12,347 nucleotides of DNA from an uncultured Alphaproteobacteria bacterium (lineage in GTDB: Bacteria > Pseudomonadota > Alphaproteobacteria > Caulobacterales > Caulobacteraceae), in assembly GCA_903928755.1 (NCBI GenBank), contig CAIYSH010000339.1, forward strand, positions 1-12,347. Reading direction: 5' to 3'. Below the pieces are notes generated by a model that was not told the DNA's origin, searched no databases, and worked only from the letters and a program-made list of their open reading frames with translations. The position numbers were made by a program, and so were the translations under genes. Positions within the stretch are counted from its first letter, which is position 1. Every line of letters starts with the position of its first letter. This document shows, one piece after another, positions 4,718-12,347 of the stretch.

Positions 4718-6517
4718 ATGCCCGACGACAATTCCAATCGCAATACCTTCATCTTCGCGGTCTGCGCGATTGCCCTGCTGTTTGCCTATCAGGTGCTGGT
4801 CATGGGTCCGCAGACCAAGCGGATGCAGGCCGAGCTGAAGGCCCGGGAAACCGCGGCGGCCACCGGTCAGCCCTCGGGCAAGGGCGTTGGCGTGCCAGGC
4901 GTTGCCGCAAGGCCGGCCTATGTGTCCAGGTCCACGGCCCTTTCGGCCAGTCCTCGGGCGAGGATTGACACCCCGGCCCTGACAGGATCCATCGCGCTGA
5001 AAGGTGCCCGGATCGATGACCTGTTCATGACGGGATATCGCGCCACGATTGACCCCAAGTCCGCCGCCGTCGAACTCCTCCGCCCAGAGGGGACACAGCG
5101 GGCCTGGTTCGCAGAGTTCGGATGGGCCGGCGCAAATCTCCCCGGCCTGCCGTCCAGTTCGACCCCGTGGACCCTGACCCAGGGCGACACGCTTGCACCG
5201 GGGCACCCTCTGGTGCTGTCCTACAACAACGGACAAGGTCTGGCCTTCACCCGCAAGATCGACGTCGACGACAAGTTCATGTTCACGATCAGTGATACCC
5301 TGGCCAATACGACGGCCGGGTCCATCACGGTCGCCCCGTATGCTTCCATTCAGCGCCAGGGCGCCCCGCCACAGGACGCCTCAGGTGCCCACGAAGGCGC
5401 GGTCGGCGTGATGGACAAGGTCCTGCAGATGGTGAAGTACAAGGACCTCAAGAAAAACGGCGAAAAGGACTTTACCGCCAGGGGCGGCTGGCTGGGCATT
5501 ACCGACAAGTACTGGCTGGCAGCCCTGGTTCCTGACCAGCAGGAGCAGATTCACGCGGCCTTCCGGGTGACCCCCACCGCCTCGGTCGACATCTATGAGA
5601 CCAATTTCCTCGGCCAGCCCCGCGCCGTCGCGGCCGGTAGCCAGATCACCCATGTCAGCCACTTCTTTGCCGGGGCCAAGACCGTTCCGGTCCTGAAGGG
5701 CTATGAGACCTCACTCGGCATTCCGCGGTTCGTGGATGCCGTGGACTGGGGAAAACTCTATTTCTTCACCAAGCCGATCTTCTGGATCCTGGAACAATTC
5801 TACAATCTGGTCGGGAATTTCGGCCTGGCCATCCTCGCCCTCACCGTCCTGGTTCGTCTGGCCTTCTTCTATCCGGCCAATCTCAGCTACGAATCCATGA
5901 CCAAGATGAAGAAGATCCAGCCGGAGGTCGAAGCCCTTCGCGGGAAATTCAAGGACGATCCCGCCAAGCAGCAGCAGGAGCTGATGCTTCTCTACCAGAA
6001 AGAGAAGATCAATCCGCTCATGGGCTGCCTGCCCATGCTCGCCACCATTCCGGTCTTCCTGGCCCTGTTCAAGGTGCTGTCGGTGTCCATCGAAATGCGC
6101 CACGCGCCCTTCTATGGCTGGGTGCAGGATCTTTCAGCGCGCGATCCGTCCACGATCTTCAACCTGTTCGGCATCATTCCCTGGGATCCTTCAACGGCCC
6201 CCCTGATCGGCACCCTGCTGGCCGGCAGCCTGCATGTGGGCATCTGGCCCCTGCTCTACGGGTTCACCCAGTGGCTCTCCATGCAGATGAGCCCCCCTGC
6301 CCCCGATCCCGTCCAGCAGCGCATGATGCAGTTCATGCCGGTGATCTTCACCTTCGTGCTCAGCCAGTTGGCCGTCGGCCTGCTGATCTATTACACATGG
6401 TCAAACGTGCTCACCATCCTGCAGCAATATGTGATCATGCGGCGCTTCAAGGTGGACAATCCCGTTGACGACATACTCGGCCGTCTGACCGGGAAGTCCC
6501 CCGGCGCCAAGGCGTGA
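4718..6517 (+). CDS. yidC: Membrane protein insertase YidC
   Basis: An inner-membrane insertase and chaperone of the YidC/Oxa1/Alb3 family, working alone or with SecYEG. The 599-residue product has the Gram-negative layout: TM1 at about 11-29, a linker rich in Ala/Gly/Pro, a large periplasmic P1 beta domain (about 85-335), then the conserved core of five hydrophobic segments (about 351-385, 433-457, 494-520, 538-556, 558-572). R380 in LTVLVRLAFFYP is the conserved groove arginine, and the cytoplasmic coiled hairpin is MTKMKKIQPEVEALRGKFKD (394-413). The start at ATG 4718 gives MPDDNSNRNTF, as in relatives. An in-frame TTG at 4703, inside the rnpA stop, would add five residues; neither has a good Shine-Dalgarno, so the start is uncertain. 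Its TGA overlaps the engB GTG. Confidence 0.97.
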   Translation: MPDDNSNRNTFIFAVCAIALLFAYQVLVMGPQTKRMQAELKARETAAATGQPSGKGVGVPGVAARPAYVSRSTALSASPRARIDTPALTGSIALKGARIDDLFMTGYRATIDPKSAAVELLRPEGTQRAWFAEFGWAGANLPGLPSSSTPWTLTQGDTLAPGHPLVLSYNNGQGLAFTRKIDVDDKFMFTISDTLANTTAGSITVAPYASIQRQGAPPQDASGAHEGAVGVMDKVLQMVKYKDLKKNGEKDFTARGGWLGITDKYWLAALVPDQQEQIHAAFRVTPTASVDIYETNFLGQPRAVAAGSQITHVSHFFAGAKTVPVLKGYETSLGIPRFVDAVDWGKLYFFTKPIFWILEQFYNLVGNFGLAILALTVLVRLAFFYPANLSYESMTKMKKIQPEVEALRGKFKDDPAKQQQELMLLYQKEKINPLMGCLPMLATIPVFLALFKVLSVSIEMRHAPFYGWVQDLSARDPSTIFNLFGIIPWDPSTAPLIGTLLAGSLHVGIWPLLYGFTQWLSMQMSPPAPDPVQQRMMQFMPVIFTFVLSQLAVGLLIYYTWSNVLTILQQYVIMRRFKVDNPVDDILGRLTGKSPGAKA

Positions 6518-7158
6518 CGTCCGACCCCACAGAGGACCAGCTGGAAGACGCCCGCATCCTGTTTGCGCGCCAGGCGGCGTTCATGATGGGTGCCGTCGCC
6601 ATGGACGGCCTGCCGCCAGCCGACCTGCCGGAGGTGGCCTTTGCCGGACGCTCGAATGTTGGCAAATCATCGCTGATCAACGGACTGGTCGGCATGAAGC
6701 ATCTGGCCCGGGCCTCCAACGAGCCCGGCCGCACCCGGGAAGTGAACTTCTTCGTGCTGGACGAGAAACTGCGCCTGGTCGACCTGCCCGGCTATGGCTG
6801 GGCGAAGGCCTCCAAGGGGACGGTCAAGCAGTTCCAGAATCTGGGTCGCGACTATCTTCGGGGCCGACCCAACCTGAAGCGGGCCTATCTGCTGATTGAC
6901 GCCCGGCATGGCCTCAAGGAGGTCGACCTGGAGCCCATGGACGCCTTCGACCGGGCCGCCGTGTCCTATCAGATCGTCCTGACCAAAGCCGACAAGATCA
7001 AACCCCACGAAGTGGACGCCGTGGTCGCCAGGACCCAGGCCGCCATTGCCAAACGCCCCGCAGCCTTTCCAAAGGTCCTGGCAACATCGTCGGAAAAGGG
7101 AACCGGCCTGCCCGAGCTCCGCGCCGAGATCGCTGCAGCCTGTGGCGTGGTTGCCTGA
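6514..7158 (+). CDS. engB: Ribosome biogenesis GTP-binding protein EngB/YsxC/YihA
   Basis: An essential TRAFAC-class GTPase involved in late assembly of the 50S subunit. The 214-residue protein shows all G motifs: G1 GRSNVGKS (45-52), G2 threonine in PGRTREVNFF (T74), G3 DLPGYG (90-95), G4 TKAD (157-160) and G5 TSSEKGTG (191-198). The N-terminal ~37 residues are slightly longer than the minimal domain. The start is GTG at 6514, overlapping the yidC stop as GTGA, which implies translational coupling and one operon with yidC. No clear intrinsic terminator follows; the next gene starts 117 bases later. Confidence 0.97.
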   Translation: MTSDPTEDQLEDARILFARQAAFMMGAVAMDGLPPADLPEVAFAGRSNVGKSSLINGLVGMKHLARASNEPGRTREVNFFVLDEKLRLVDLPGYGWAKASKGTVKQFQNLGRDYLRGRPNLKRAYLLIDARHGLKEVDLEPMDAFDRAAVSYQIVLTKADKIKPHEVDAVVARTQAAIAKRPAAFPKVLATSSEKGTGLPELRAEIAAACGVVA

Positions 7159-7275
7159 GGCCTTTTCCTGCGGGGGGAAATCTCCCAAGGGGGCTCCCGA
7201 TGATTTCAGGGTCTGGCGTGACCCGGGGTGAAGGCGTTTAATCGGGTCTGACATCTTTCCCCGGAGACCCCAGCC

Positions 7276-8418
7276 ATGCTCGATACCGCCCAACGCGCCT
7301 GTTATGACGCCGACCTGGACCTGTTCCGCGATCAGGTCCGCAAGTTCTACGCCCAGCACCTCATCCCGAATCTGGATCGCTGGGAAGAAGAAGGTGTTGT
7401 GGACCGTGCCTTCTGGCTGGCCTGCGGCGAGGCCGGAATTCTCTGCCCGCAGGTGCCGACCGAATATGGCGGGCTTGGCCTGGACTATCGCTATAATGCG
7501 GTGATCGGCGAAGAGCTGTCCTATGCGGGGTCCAGCGCCGGTATTACCCTGCAGTCCGACATCGTCGTCGACTACATCATCAATTACGGCTCGGAAGAAC
7601 AGAAGCAGCGCTGGCTTCCAGGCATGGTGTCGGGCGAAGTGATCAGCGCCATCGCCATGACTGAACCCGGGGCGGGTTCAGACCTGCAGGGTGTCAGGAC
7701 GTCTGCGGTCCGGGACGGCAATCACTACGTGATCAATGGGTCGAAAACCTACATCACCAATGGCCAGAGCGCCGACCTGATCGTCCTGGTGGCCAAGACG
7801 GATCCGGACAAGGGTTCAAAGGGCACCTCCCTCATCCTGGTAGAATCCGACCGCAGCGGCTTCAAGCGCGGCCGCAACCTCGACAAGATCGGCCAGAACT
7901 CGGCCGACACCTCCGAACTGTTCTTCGAGGATGTCCGGGTTCCCATCACCAACTGCCTGGGCGAAGAGAACAAGGGCTTCATCTATCTGATGACCCAGTT
8001 GCCCCAGGAACGCCTGCAGATCGCCATTGCCGGCCAGGCAGGCGCGCAGCGGGCTTTTGACGAGGCCGTGAAGTTCACCAAGGAACGCAAGGCCTTCCGC
8101 CAGACCGTCTTCGACTTCCAGAACACCCGCTTTACCCTCGCTGGCCTTAAGGCCAAGCTGCAGGCAGGGTGGGCCCACCTGGACTGGTGCATGGCCAAGC
8201 ACCTCAAGGGCGAGCTGAATGCCGGCGAAGCCTCTGCGGCCAAGCTCTTCCATACCGAACTGCAGTGGGAAGTCTGCGATGCGGCCCTGCAACTGCATGG
8301 CGGCGCGGGCTATATGAATGAATATCCGATTGCCCGCCTCTGGCGCGACGCCCGGGTCCAGAGGATCTATGGCGGCACGTCCGAGATCATGAAGGAAGTG
8401 GTGGCGCGGACACTCTGA
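7276..8418 (+). CDS. Acyl-CoA dehydrogenase, long-chain type
   Basis: A 380-residue FAD flavoenzyme that makes the trans-2,3-enoyl-CoA in beta-oxidation and passes electrons to ETF. Seen: helical N-terminal domain (1-120), FAD signature AMTEPGAGSD (127-136), beta-domain with NGSKTYITNG (154-163), and C-terminal QLHGGAGYMNEYPIARLWRD (339-358) and IYGGTSEIMKEVVAR (364-378). The usual catalytic glutamate of short- and medium-chain enzymes (IYEGTS) is Gly366 here. As in long-chain and isovaleryl-CoA dehydrogenases, the base is probably E245 in LPQERL. The start ATG has GGAG 9 bases upstream. The gene is convergent with the amidohydrolase gene, 12 bases apart. Acyl chain preference cannot be read directly. 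Confidence 0.95.
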   Translation: MLDTAQRACYDADLDLFRDQVRKFYAQHLIPNLDRWEEEGVVDRAFWLACGEAGILCPQVPTEYGGLGLDYRYNAVIGEELSYAGSSAGITLQSDIVVDYIINYGSEEQKQRWLPGMVSGEVISAIAMTEPGAGSDLQGVRTSAVRDGNHYVINGSKTYITNGQSADLIVLVAKTDPDKGSKGTSLILVESDRSGFKRGRNLDKIGQNSADTSELFFEDVRVPITNCLGEENKGFIYLMTQLPQERLQIAIAGQAGAQRAFDEAVKFTKERKAFRQTVFDFQNTRFTLAGLKAKLQAGWAHLDWCMAKHLKGELNAGEASAAKLFHTELQWEVCDAALQLHGGAGYMNEYPIARLWRDARVQRIYGGTSEIMKEVVARTL

Positions 8419-8430
8419 CCGCGCCGATCC

Positions 8431-9705
8431 TCAGGGGCGGCGGACCGTATCGCCGCCCTTCATCACGAAGACAGGATGCTGCAGCAGGGTGACGTCTTTC
8501 AGGGGGTCGCCCGCCACGCCCACCAGATCGCCCCAGGCACCGACCTTGACCTGGCCGACATCCTTGCCCTGACCCAGAGCTTCGGCAGCAGTGATGGTTG
8601 CGGACTGGATGGCCTGCAGGGGCGTGGCACCCCACTGGACCATGGTGGCAAACTGTCTGGCATTGTCGCCGTGGGGATAGACCCCGGCATCGGTGGAATA
8701 GATCATCTTCACGCCAGCCTTCAGGGCCTTCTGGTAGTTCTGACGCTGGATCAGGCCGATGTCGCGATCCTTCTGCAGGTTCTCTTCCAGAACGCCGTTC
8801 TTCTTGCCCTCGGCCTGGGTGTAGTCGGTATTGTAGATATCCATACCGAAATAGGTGCCCTTCTGGACGGCCAGCTTGATGCCTTCGTCGTCCACCAGGC
8901 TGACATGTTCGATGGTGTCGACCCCGGCCAGGATGGAAGCCTTGATTCCGGAGGCACCGTGGGCGTGGGCGGCGACCTTCATGTCAGCGGCGTGGGCCTC
9001 ATCGACAATGGCCTTGATCTCCTCGAAGGTCAGCTGTTGTGCGCCCGGCGTATCACCATGGGAAAAGACCCCGCCCGTCGCGCAGATCTTGATGACCTGG
9101 GCCCCATATTTGTGCAGTTGGCGGACCATCTGCCGACCCTGGTCGGGGCTGTCGATGACGGCATAGCCCTTCTGGTTCATGGACGGCGGGAAGAAGGTCG
9201 AATCACAGTGTCCGCCGGTAGCCCCTATGGCGTCCGTGGCTGTGATGACCCGCGGGCCGGCGACAAACCCCGCACTGATGGCCTGGCGGAGGCCAACATC
9301 GGCGAAATTGTCCGCGCCGACATTTCGGATGGTCGTAAACCCGGCATCTAGGGTTCGCCTGGCGTGGGTCGTGGAGATCACTGCCCAGAAACTGTCGGTA
9401 AAGAGCAGGGCGTTGAATCCGCTGTAGAGTGGCGATGACGTGATGTGGGTATGCATGTCGATCAGCCCGGGCAGAAGGGTGACGCCAGGCAGATCAACTT
9501 TTTCCGCATCTCCGGGAAGGGCATCGCCCTGATGGCCAACCGAGGCGATACGGCCATCGACGACGATCACCAGAGGCTTGTCGATCTCCTTGCCGGTGGC
9601 GACGTCCAGCAGCTTTTCAGCCGTTACGGCAACGGTCCGGGCCTGGCTTTCGCCAGCGCAGAAAGCCAGGAGCGATGTGGTGGCGAGGAGGGCGAGCAGG
9701 CGCAT
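8431..9705 (-). CDS. Exported metal-dependent amidohydrolase, imidazolonepropionase/prolidase-like
   Basis: A 424-residue amidohydrolase-superfamily enzyme with a binuclear metal site. Seen: signal peptide (about 1-22, cleavage near SQA/RT; the Cys at 16 follows Phe and does not make a good lipobox), an N-terminal beta piece, HxH in GLIDMHTH (H85, H87), the probable carboxylated lysine in VIKICATGG (K206), H247 in AAHAHG, H267 in IEHVSL, D339 in YSTDAG, and the C-terminal beta piece with GAWGDLVGVAGDPL. The sequence resembles the exported Xaa-Arg/Xaa-Pro dipeptidase group described in Caulobacter, so a peptide or N-acyl amino acid substrate is likely, in the periplasm. It is divergent from argB and convergent with the acyl-CoA dehydrogenase gene. 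The start ATG has GAGAG about 6 bases upstream. Substrate is inferred. Confidence 0.92.
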   Translation of the reverse strand: MRLLALLATTSLLAFCAGESQARTVAVTAEKLLDVATGKEIDKPLVIVVDGRIASVGHQGDALPGDAEKVDLPGVTLLPGLIDMHTHITSSPLYSGFNALLFTDSFWAVISTTHARRTLDAGFTTIRNVGADNFADVGLRQAISAGFVAGPRVITATDAIGATGGHCDSTFFPPSMNQKGYAVIDSPDQGRQMVRQLHKYGAQVIKICATGGVFSHGDTPGAQQLTFEEIKAIVDEAHAADMKVAAHAHGASGIKASILAGVDTIEHVSLVDDEGIKLAVQKGTYFGMDIYNTDYTQAEGKKNGVLEENLQKDRDIGLIQRQNYQKALKAGVKMIYSTDAGVYPHGDNARQFATMVQWGATPLQAIQSATITAAEALGQGKDVGQVKVGAWGDLVGVAGDPLKDVTLLQHPVFVMKGGDTVRRP

Positions 9706-9812
9706 GAAAACTCTCGATGAAAACGGATTTTCCCATAGCTAGCACGACGCGTGATTTTGTGGACAGGGCCATGATGATGCCTGCCGCGTGACAGACCGGT
9801 CCGGGTCCGCTA

Positions 9813-9826
9813 TCGGAGCGCTCCGA
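9813..9826. promoter_or_regulatory. 14-bp palindrome before argB, possible operator
   Basis: TCGGAGCGCTCCGA is a perfect gapless inverted repeat, and the next outward bases (after one mismatched pair) also match, giving CTA...CAG flanks. It ends 19 bases before the argB TTG, in the divergent argB/amidohydrolase gap. It has the size and symmetry of a dimeric repressor site. No regulator is recognised. Confidence 0.4.
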
Positions 9827-9831
9827 CAGGT

Positions 9832-9839
9832 GGAAGGGG
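9832..9839 (+). promoter_or_regulatory. Ribosome binding site of argB
   Basis: GGAAGGGG, 6 bases before the TTG at 9846. It supports the TTG start; no ATG or GTG lies in frame between the upstream stop at 9789 and residue 46 of the protein. Confidence 0.65.
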
Positions 9840-9845
9840 CGAGAG

Positions 9846-10778
9846 TTGAGCCAGACGTCAGACCGGGAGTCCCGCTCCGAAGAGCAGGGATGGGCAACTG
9901 CCAAAACCCTGGCCGAGGCCCTGCCTTTCATCCAGCAATATGACCGCGAAACCGTCGTCATCAAATATGGCGGCCATGCCATGGGCCAGGAAGAGACCGC
10001 CAAGCTCTTCGCTGCCGACGCGGTCCTGCTGAAGCTGCTGGGTCTGCACCCCGTCGTCGTCCACGGGGGTGGACCCCAGATTTCCCGGATGCTGGACAAG
10101 GCCGGGGTCAAGTCGACCTTCGTCGACGGCCTGCGCGTCACCGATGAAGCGACCATGGAAGTGGCCGAAATGGTGCTGTCCGGGGCCATCAACAAGGAAA
10201 TCGCCAACTGGATCACCCTGGCCGGTGCCGAGGCCGATGTGCGCGGCGTAGGCCTTTCGGGCAAGGATGCGCGACTGATCACCGTGGAAAAGGTGACCCG
10301 GACCAAGAAGGACCCTGACAGCCTGATTGAACAGGTGGTGGACCTTGGTTTCGTGGGCGAGCCCACCCGGATCGATCCGCAACTGATCGAAGGGCTGATC
10401 TCGGCTGATCATGACTACATCCCGGTCATTGCACCCATAGGCGTGTCGGTGACCGGCCAGACCTATAATATCAATGCCGATACCGTGGCCGGTGCCCTGG
10501 CCGGCGCCCTTCACGCCAAGCGCATGCTGCTGCTGACCGATGTGGCCGGCGTGCTTGGGGCTGATGGCGAACTCATCCGCCAGCTCACCGTGGCCGAGGC
10601 CCGGGAGGCCATCGCATCCGGCGTCGCCTCGGGCGGCATGATCCCCAAGCTGGAAACCGCCATAGCGGCGGTGGAGGCTGGTGTGGAAGCCGTGGTCATT
10701 CTGGATGGTCGCCGGGCGCACGCCATGCTGGTCGAGCTGTTCACCGAACACGGGTCGGGCACGCTCATCACCGCATGA
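9846..10778 (+). CDS. argB: Acetylglutamate kinase
   Basis: Phosphorylates N-acetyl-L-glutamate with ATP, the second step of arginine synthesis, in the cytoplasm. The 310-residue amino acid kinase family protein shows VVIKYGGHAMG (37-47), VVVHGGGPQISRML (70-83), GLRVTDEATMEVAEMVL (94-110), NINADTVAGALAGAL (213-227), LLLTDVAGVL (232-241) and SGGMIPKLETA (261-271), all diagnostic. Length is normal. The start is TTG with a strong Shine-Dalgarno 6 bases upstream; the first ~24 residues are a polar extension typical of alphaproteobacterial enzymes. Its TGA overlaps the next gene's ATG as ATGA. A 14-bp palindrome lies upstream. The arginine-feedback N-terminal helix of some ArgB proteins cannot be confirmed here. 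Confidence 0.97.
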   Translation: MSQTSDRESRSEEQGWATAKTLAEALPFIQQYDRETVVIKYGGHAMGQEETAKLFAADAVLLKLLGLHPVVVHGGGPQISRMLDKAGVKSTFVDGLRVTDEATMEVAEMVLSGAINKEIANWITLAGAEADVRGVGLSGKDARLITVEKVTRTKKDPDSLIEQVVDLGFVGEPTRIDPQLIEGLISADHDYIPVIAPIGVSVTGQTYNINADTVAGALAGALHAKRMLLLTDVAGVLGADGELIRQLTVAEAREAIASGVASGGMIPKLETAIAAVEAGVEAVVILDGRRAHAMLVELFTEHGSGTLITA

Positions 10779-11434
10779 GCCCGGACCTAGCCCACATAGA
10801 CACCTGGCTCTTCGACCTGGACAATACCCTCTATCCCGAGGAATCGGGGTTCATGAAGCAGGTCGAGGGCGCGATGACCGACTTTGTTGCCCGGGCCGTA
10901 GGCCTGCCGCACGACGAAGCCTATGTCCTGCAGAAGAAATATTTCGCCGAGCATGGTCTGACCCTGAAGGGGCTGATGCTCAATCACGGGACAGACCCGG
11001 CCGACTTCCATGCCCTGTTCCATGACCTGTCCCTGGATGTGCTGGCCAGGGATCACGACCTGCTGGACGCCCTGCAGGGCCTGCCGGGCAAGCGGTTCAT
11101 CTTCACCAATGCGGACGACCGGCACGCCGAACGGGTTCTGGAGCATCTGGGTCTGACAGACCTTTTCGACGCGGTCTTCCACATCCATTCCTTCGGCTTT
11201 GCGCCCAAGCCCGATCCCGTGGGTTTCGAGCGGATGATCGCTGCCCATGGGATTGATCCCCTGGCCACGGCCTTCTTTGAAGACAGCGAACGCAATCTGA
11301 AGCCCGCCAAGGACCTGGGCATGACCACGGTCATGGTCGGGCCCCGGGCCGCAGGGACCGCCGCACCCTTTATCGACTACAAGACCGCCAAGCTCGCGCC
11401 CTTCCTTAAAAGCGCCCGTCTGAGAGAAACCTGA
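10775..11434 (+). CDS. HAD-family pyrimidine 5'-nucleotidase-like hydrolase
   Basis: A 219-residue haloacid dehalogenase superfamily phosphatase with a helical cap (about 22-95). Motif I is FDLDNTLYP (13-21; D14 nucleophile, D16 acid/base), motif II FTNAD (110-114, T111), motif III the lysine in FAPKPDPVGF (K145), motif IV FFEDSERN (167-174). The FDLDNTLYP start and KPDPVGFERM match the SDT1/pyrimidine 5'-nucleotidase subgroup, which removes phosphate from UMP/CMP or related small phosphates. The ATG overlaps the argB stop as ATGA, and dapD begins 2 bases after its stop, so it is cotranscribed with amino acid synthesis genes. This setting recurs in Caulobacterales as I recall it, yet its role there is not obvious. 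The exact substrate is inferred from the subgroup. Confidence 0.9.
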   Translation: MSPDLAHIDTWLFDLDNTLYPEESGFMKQVEGAMTDFVARAVGLPHDEAYVLQKKYFAEHGLTLKGLMLNHGTDPADFHALFHDLSLDVLARDHDLLDALQGLPGKRFIFTNADDRHAERVLEHLGLTDLFDAVFHIHSFGFAPKPDPVGFERMIAAHGIDPLATAFFEDSERNLKPAKDLGMTTVMVGPRAAGTAAPFIDYKTAKLAPFLKSARLRET

Positions 11435-11436
11435 AC

Positions 11437-12234
<798 letters not shown>

Positions 12235-12347
12235 ATCATGAAAATCACGGCAAACGTCACACCCGTTAGGGCCGAGTAGGTGAGAAATCCGAGCTTTGCT
12301 ACCGTGGGGGATAGTTTTTGGTAGCCTAGGCTTAAGCCCATTACCAC

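Noticed and set aside
4648..4968. Possible yidD-like frame overlapping rnpA and yidC
   Set aside because: Its translation shows no YidD motif and it is a shifted frame of the two real genes.
7209..7250. GGGTC...GACCC hairpin and a repeated GGGTCTG before the acyl-CoA dehydrogenase gene
   Set aside because: The stem is 5 base pairs without a T-run, and the 7-base repeat is within what GC-rich DNA gives by chance; no function can be supported.
8419..8430. Shared terminator between the convergent acyl-CoA dehydrogenase and amidohydrolase genes
   Set aside because: The gap is only 12 bases and holds no stem-loop.
8476..9351. Long plus-strand frame (291 codons) opposite the amidohydrolase
   Set aside because: Antisense shadow of a gene with complete metal-ligand motifs; the translation has no recognisable domain and typical GC-shadow composition.

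Overview
The window is GC-rich, gene-dense DNA from an alphaproteobacterium, most likely of the Caulobacterales (Caulobacter/Phenylobacterium type). Three things point there: the order rpmH-rnpA-yidC-engB followed by argB-nucleotidase-dapD, protein sequences that read like Caulobacter homologues, and a perfect TTAA-N7-TTAAC CtrA-type box plus paired GANTC (CcrM) sites in promoter regions. This placement is inferred from the sequence alone.

Layout. (1) Positions 1-1769, minus strand: recR (TTG start) overlaps by ATGA a long TPR protein that runs off the left edge and is probably the TPR half of a TPR-sulfotransferase. (2) Positions 1770-1944: divergent control region with the CtrA-type box and a 14-bp palindrome. 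(3) Positions 1945-4034, plus strand: a small secreted protein with a mirror-symmetric six-cysteine pattern, a TetR regulator, a 19-codon micro-ORF and a zinc-independent quinone oxidoreductase-like MDR enzyme, closed by a strong hairpin. (4) Positions 4073-7158: a promoter with two GANTC sites, then the ribosomal protein/RNase P/membrane insertase/GTPase cluster rpmH-rnpA-yidC-engB, tightly packed with an overlap or abutment at each later junction. (5) Positions 7276-9705: an acyl-CoA dehydrogenase with a long-chain/isovaleryl type active-site arrangement, convergent with an exported metal-dependent amidohydrolase. (6) Positions 9846-12234: argB, a HAD pyrimidine 5'-nucleotidase-like gene and dapD, in one coupled unit joining arginine and lysine/peptidoglycan precursor synthesis.

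The most striking feature is at the right end. The dapD frame is normal up to about residue 257 and then ends in a few unrelated codons. Over the same bases, and on to the window edge, the minus strand encodes a clear piece of a BI-1/YccA (Bax inhibitor-1 family) membrane protein with less GC-rich, TTA/CTA-containing codon use. Two unrelated genes are fused tail-to-tail across a short shared sequence. This looks like a chimeric assembly join, or less likely a real recombination breakpoint, so the dapD 3' end and the last ~150 bases should not be trusted as native.

I saw no CRISPR array, insertion sequence, tRNA, rRNA, phage or defence genes, and no convincing new biological system. The novelty candidates are modest: the CtrA-box/cysteine-rich protein locus, the recR-TPR coupling, the promoter GANTC pair and the palindrome before argB. 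No gap between genes exceeds about 180 bases.
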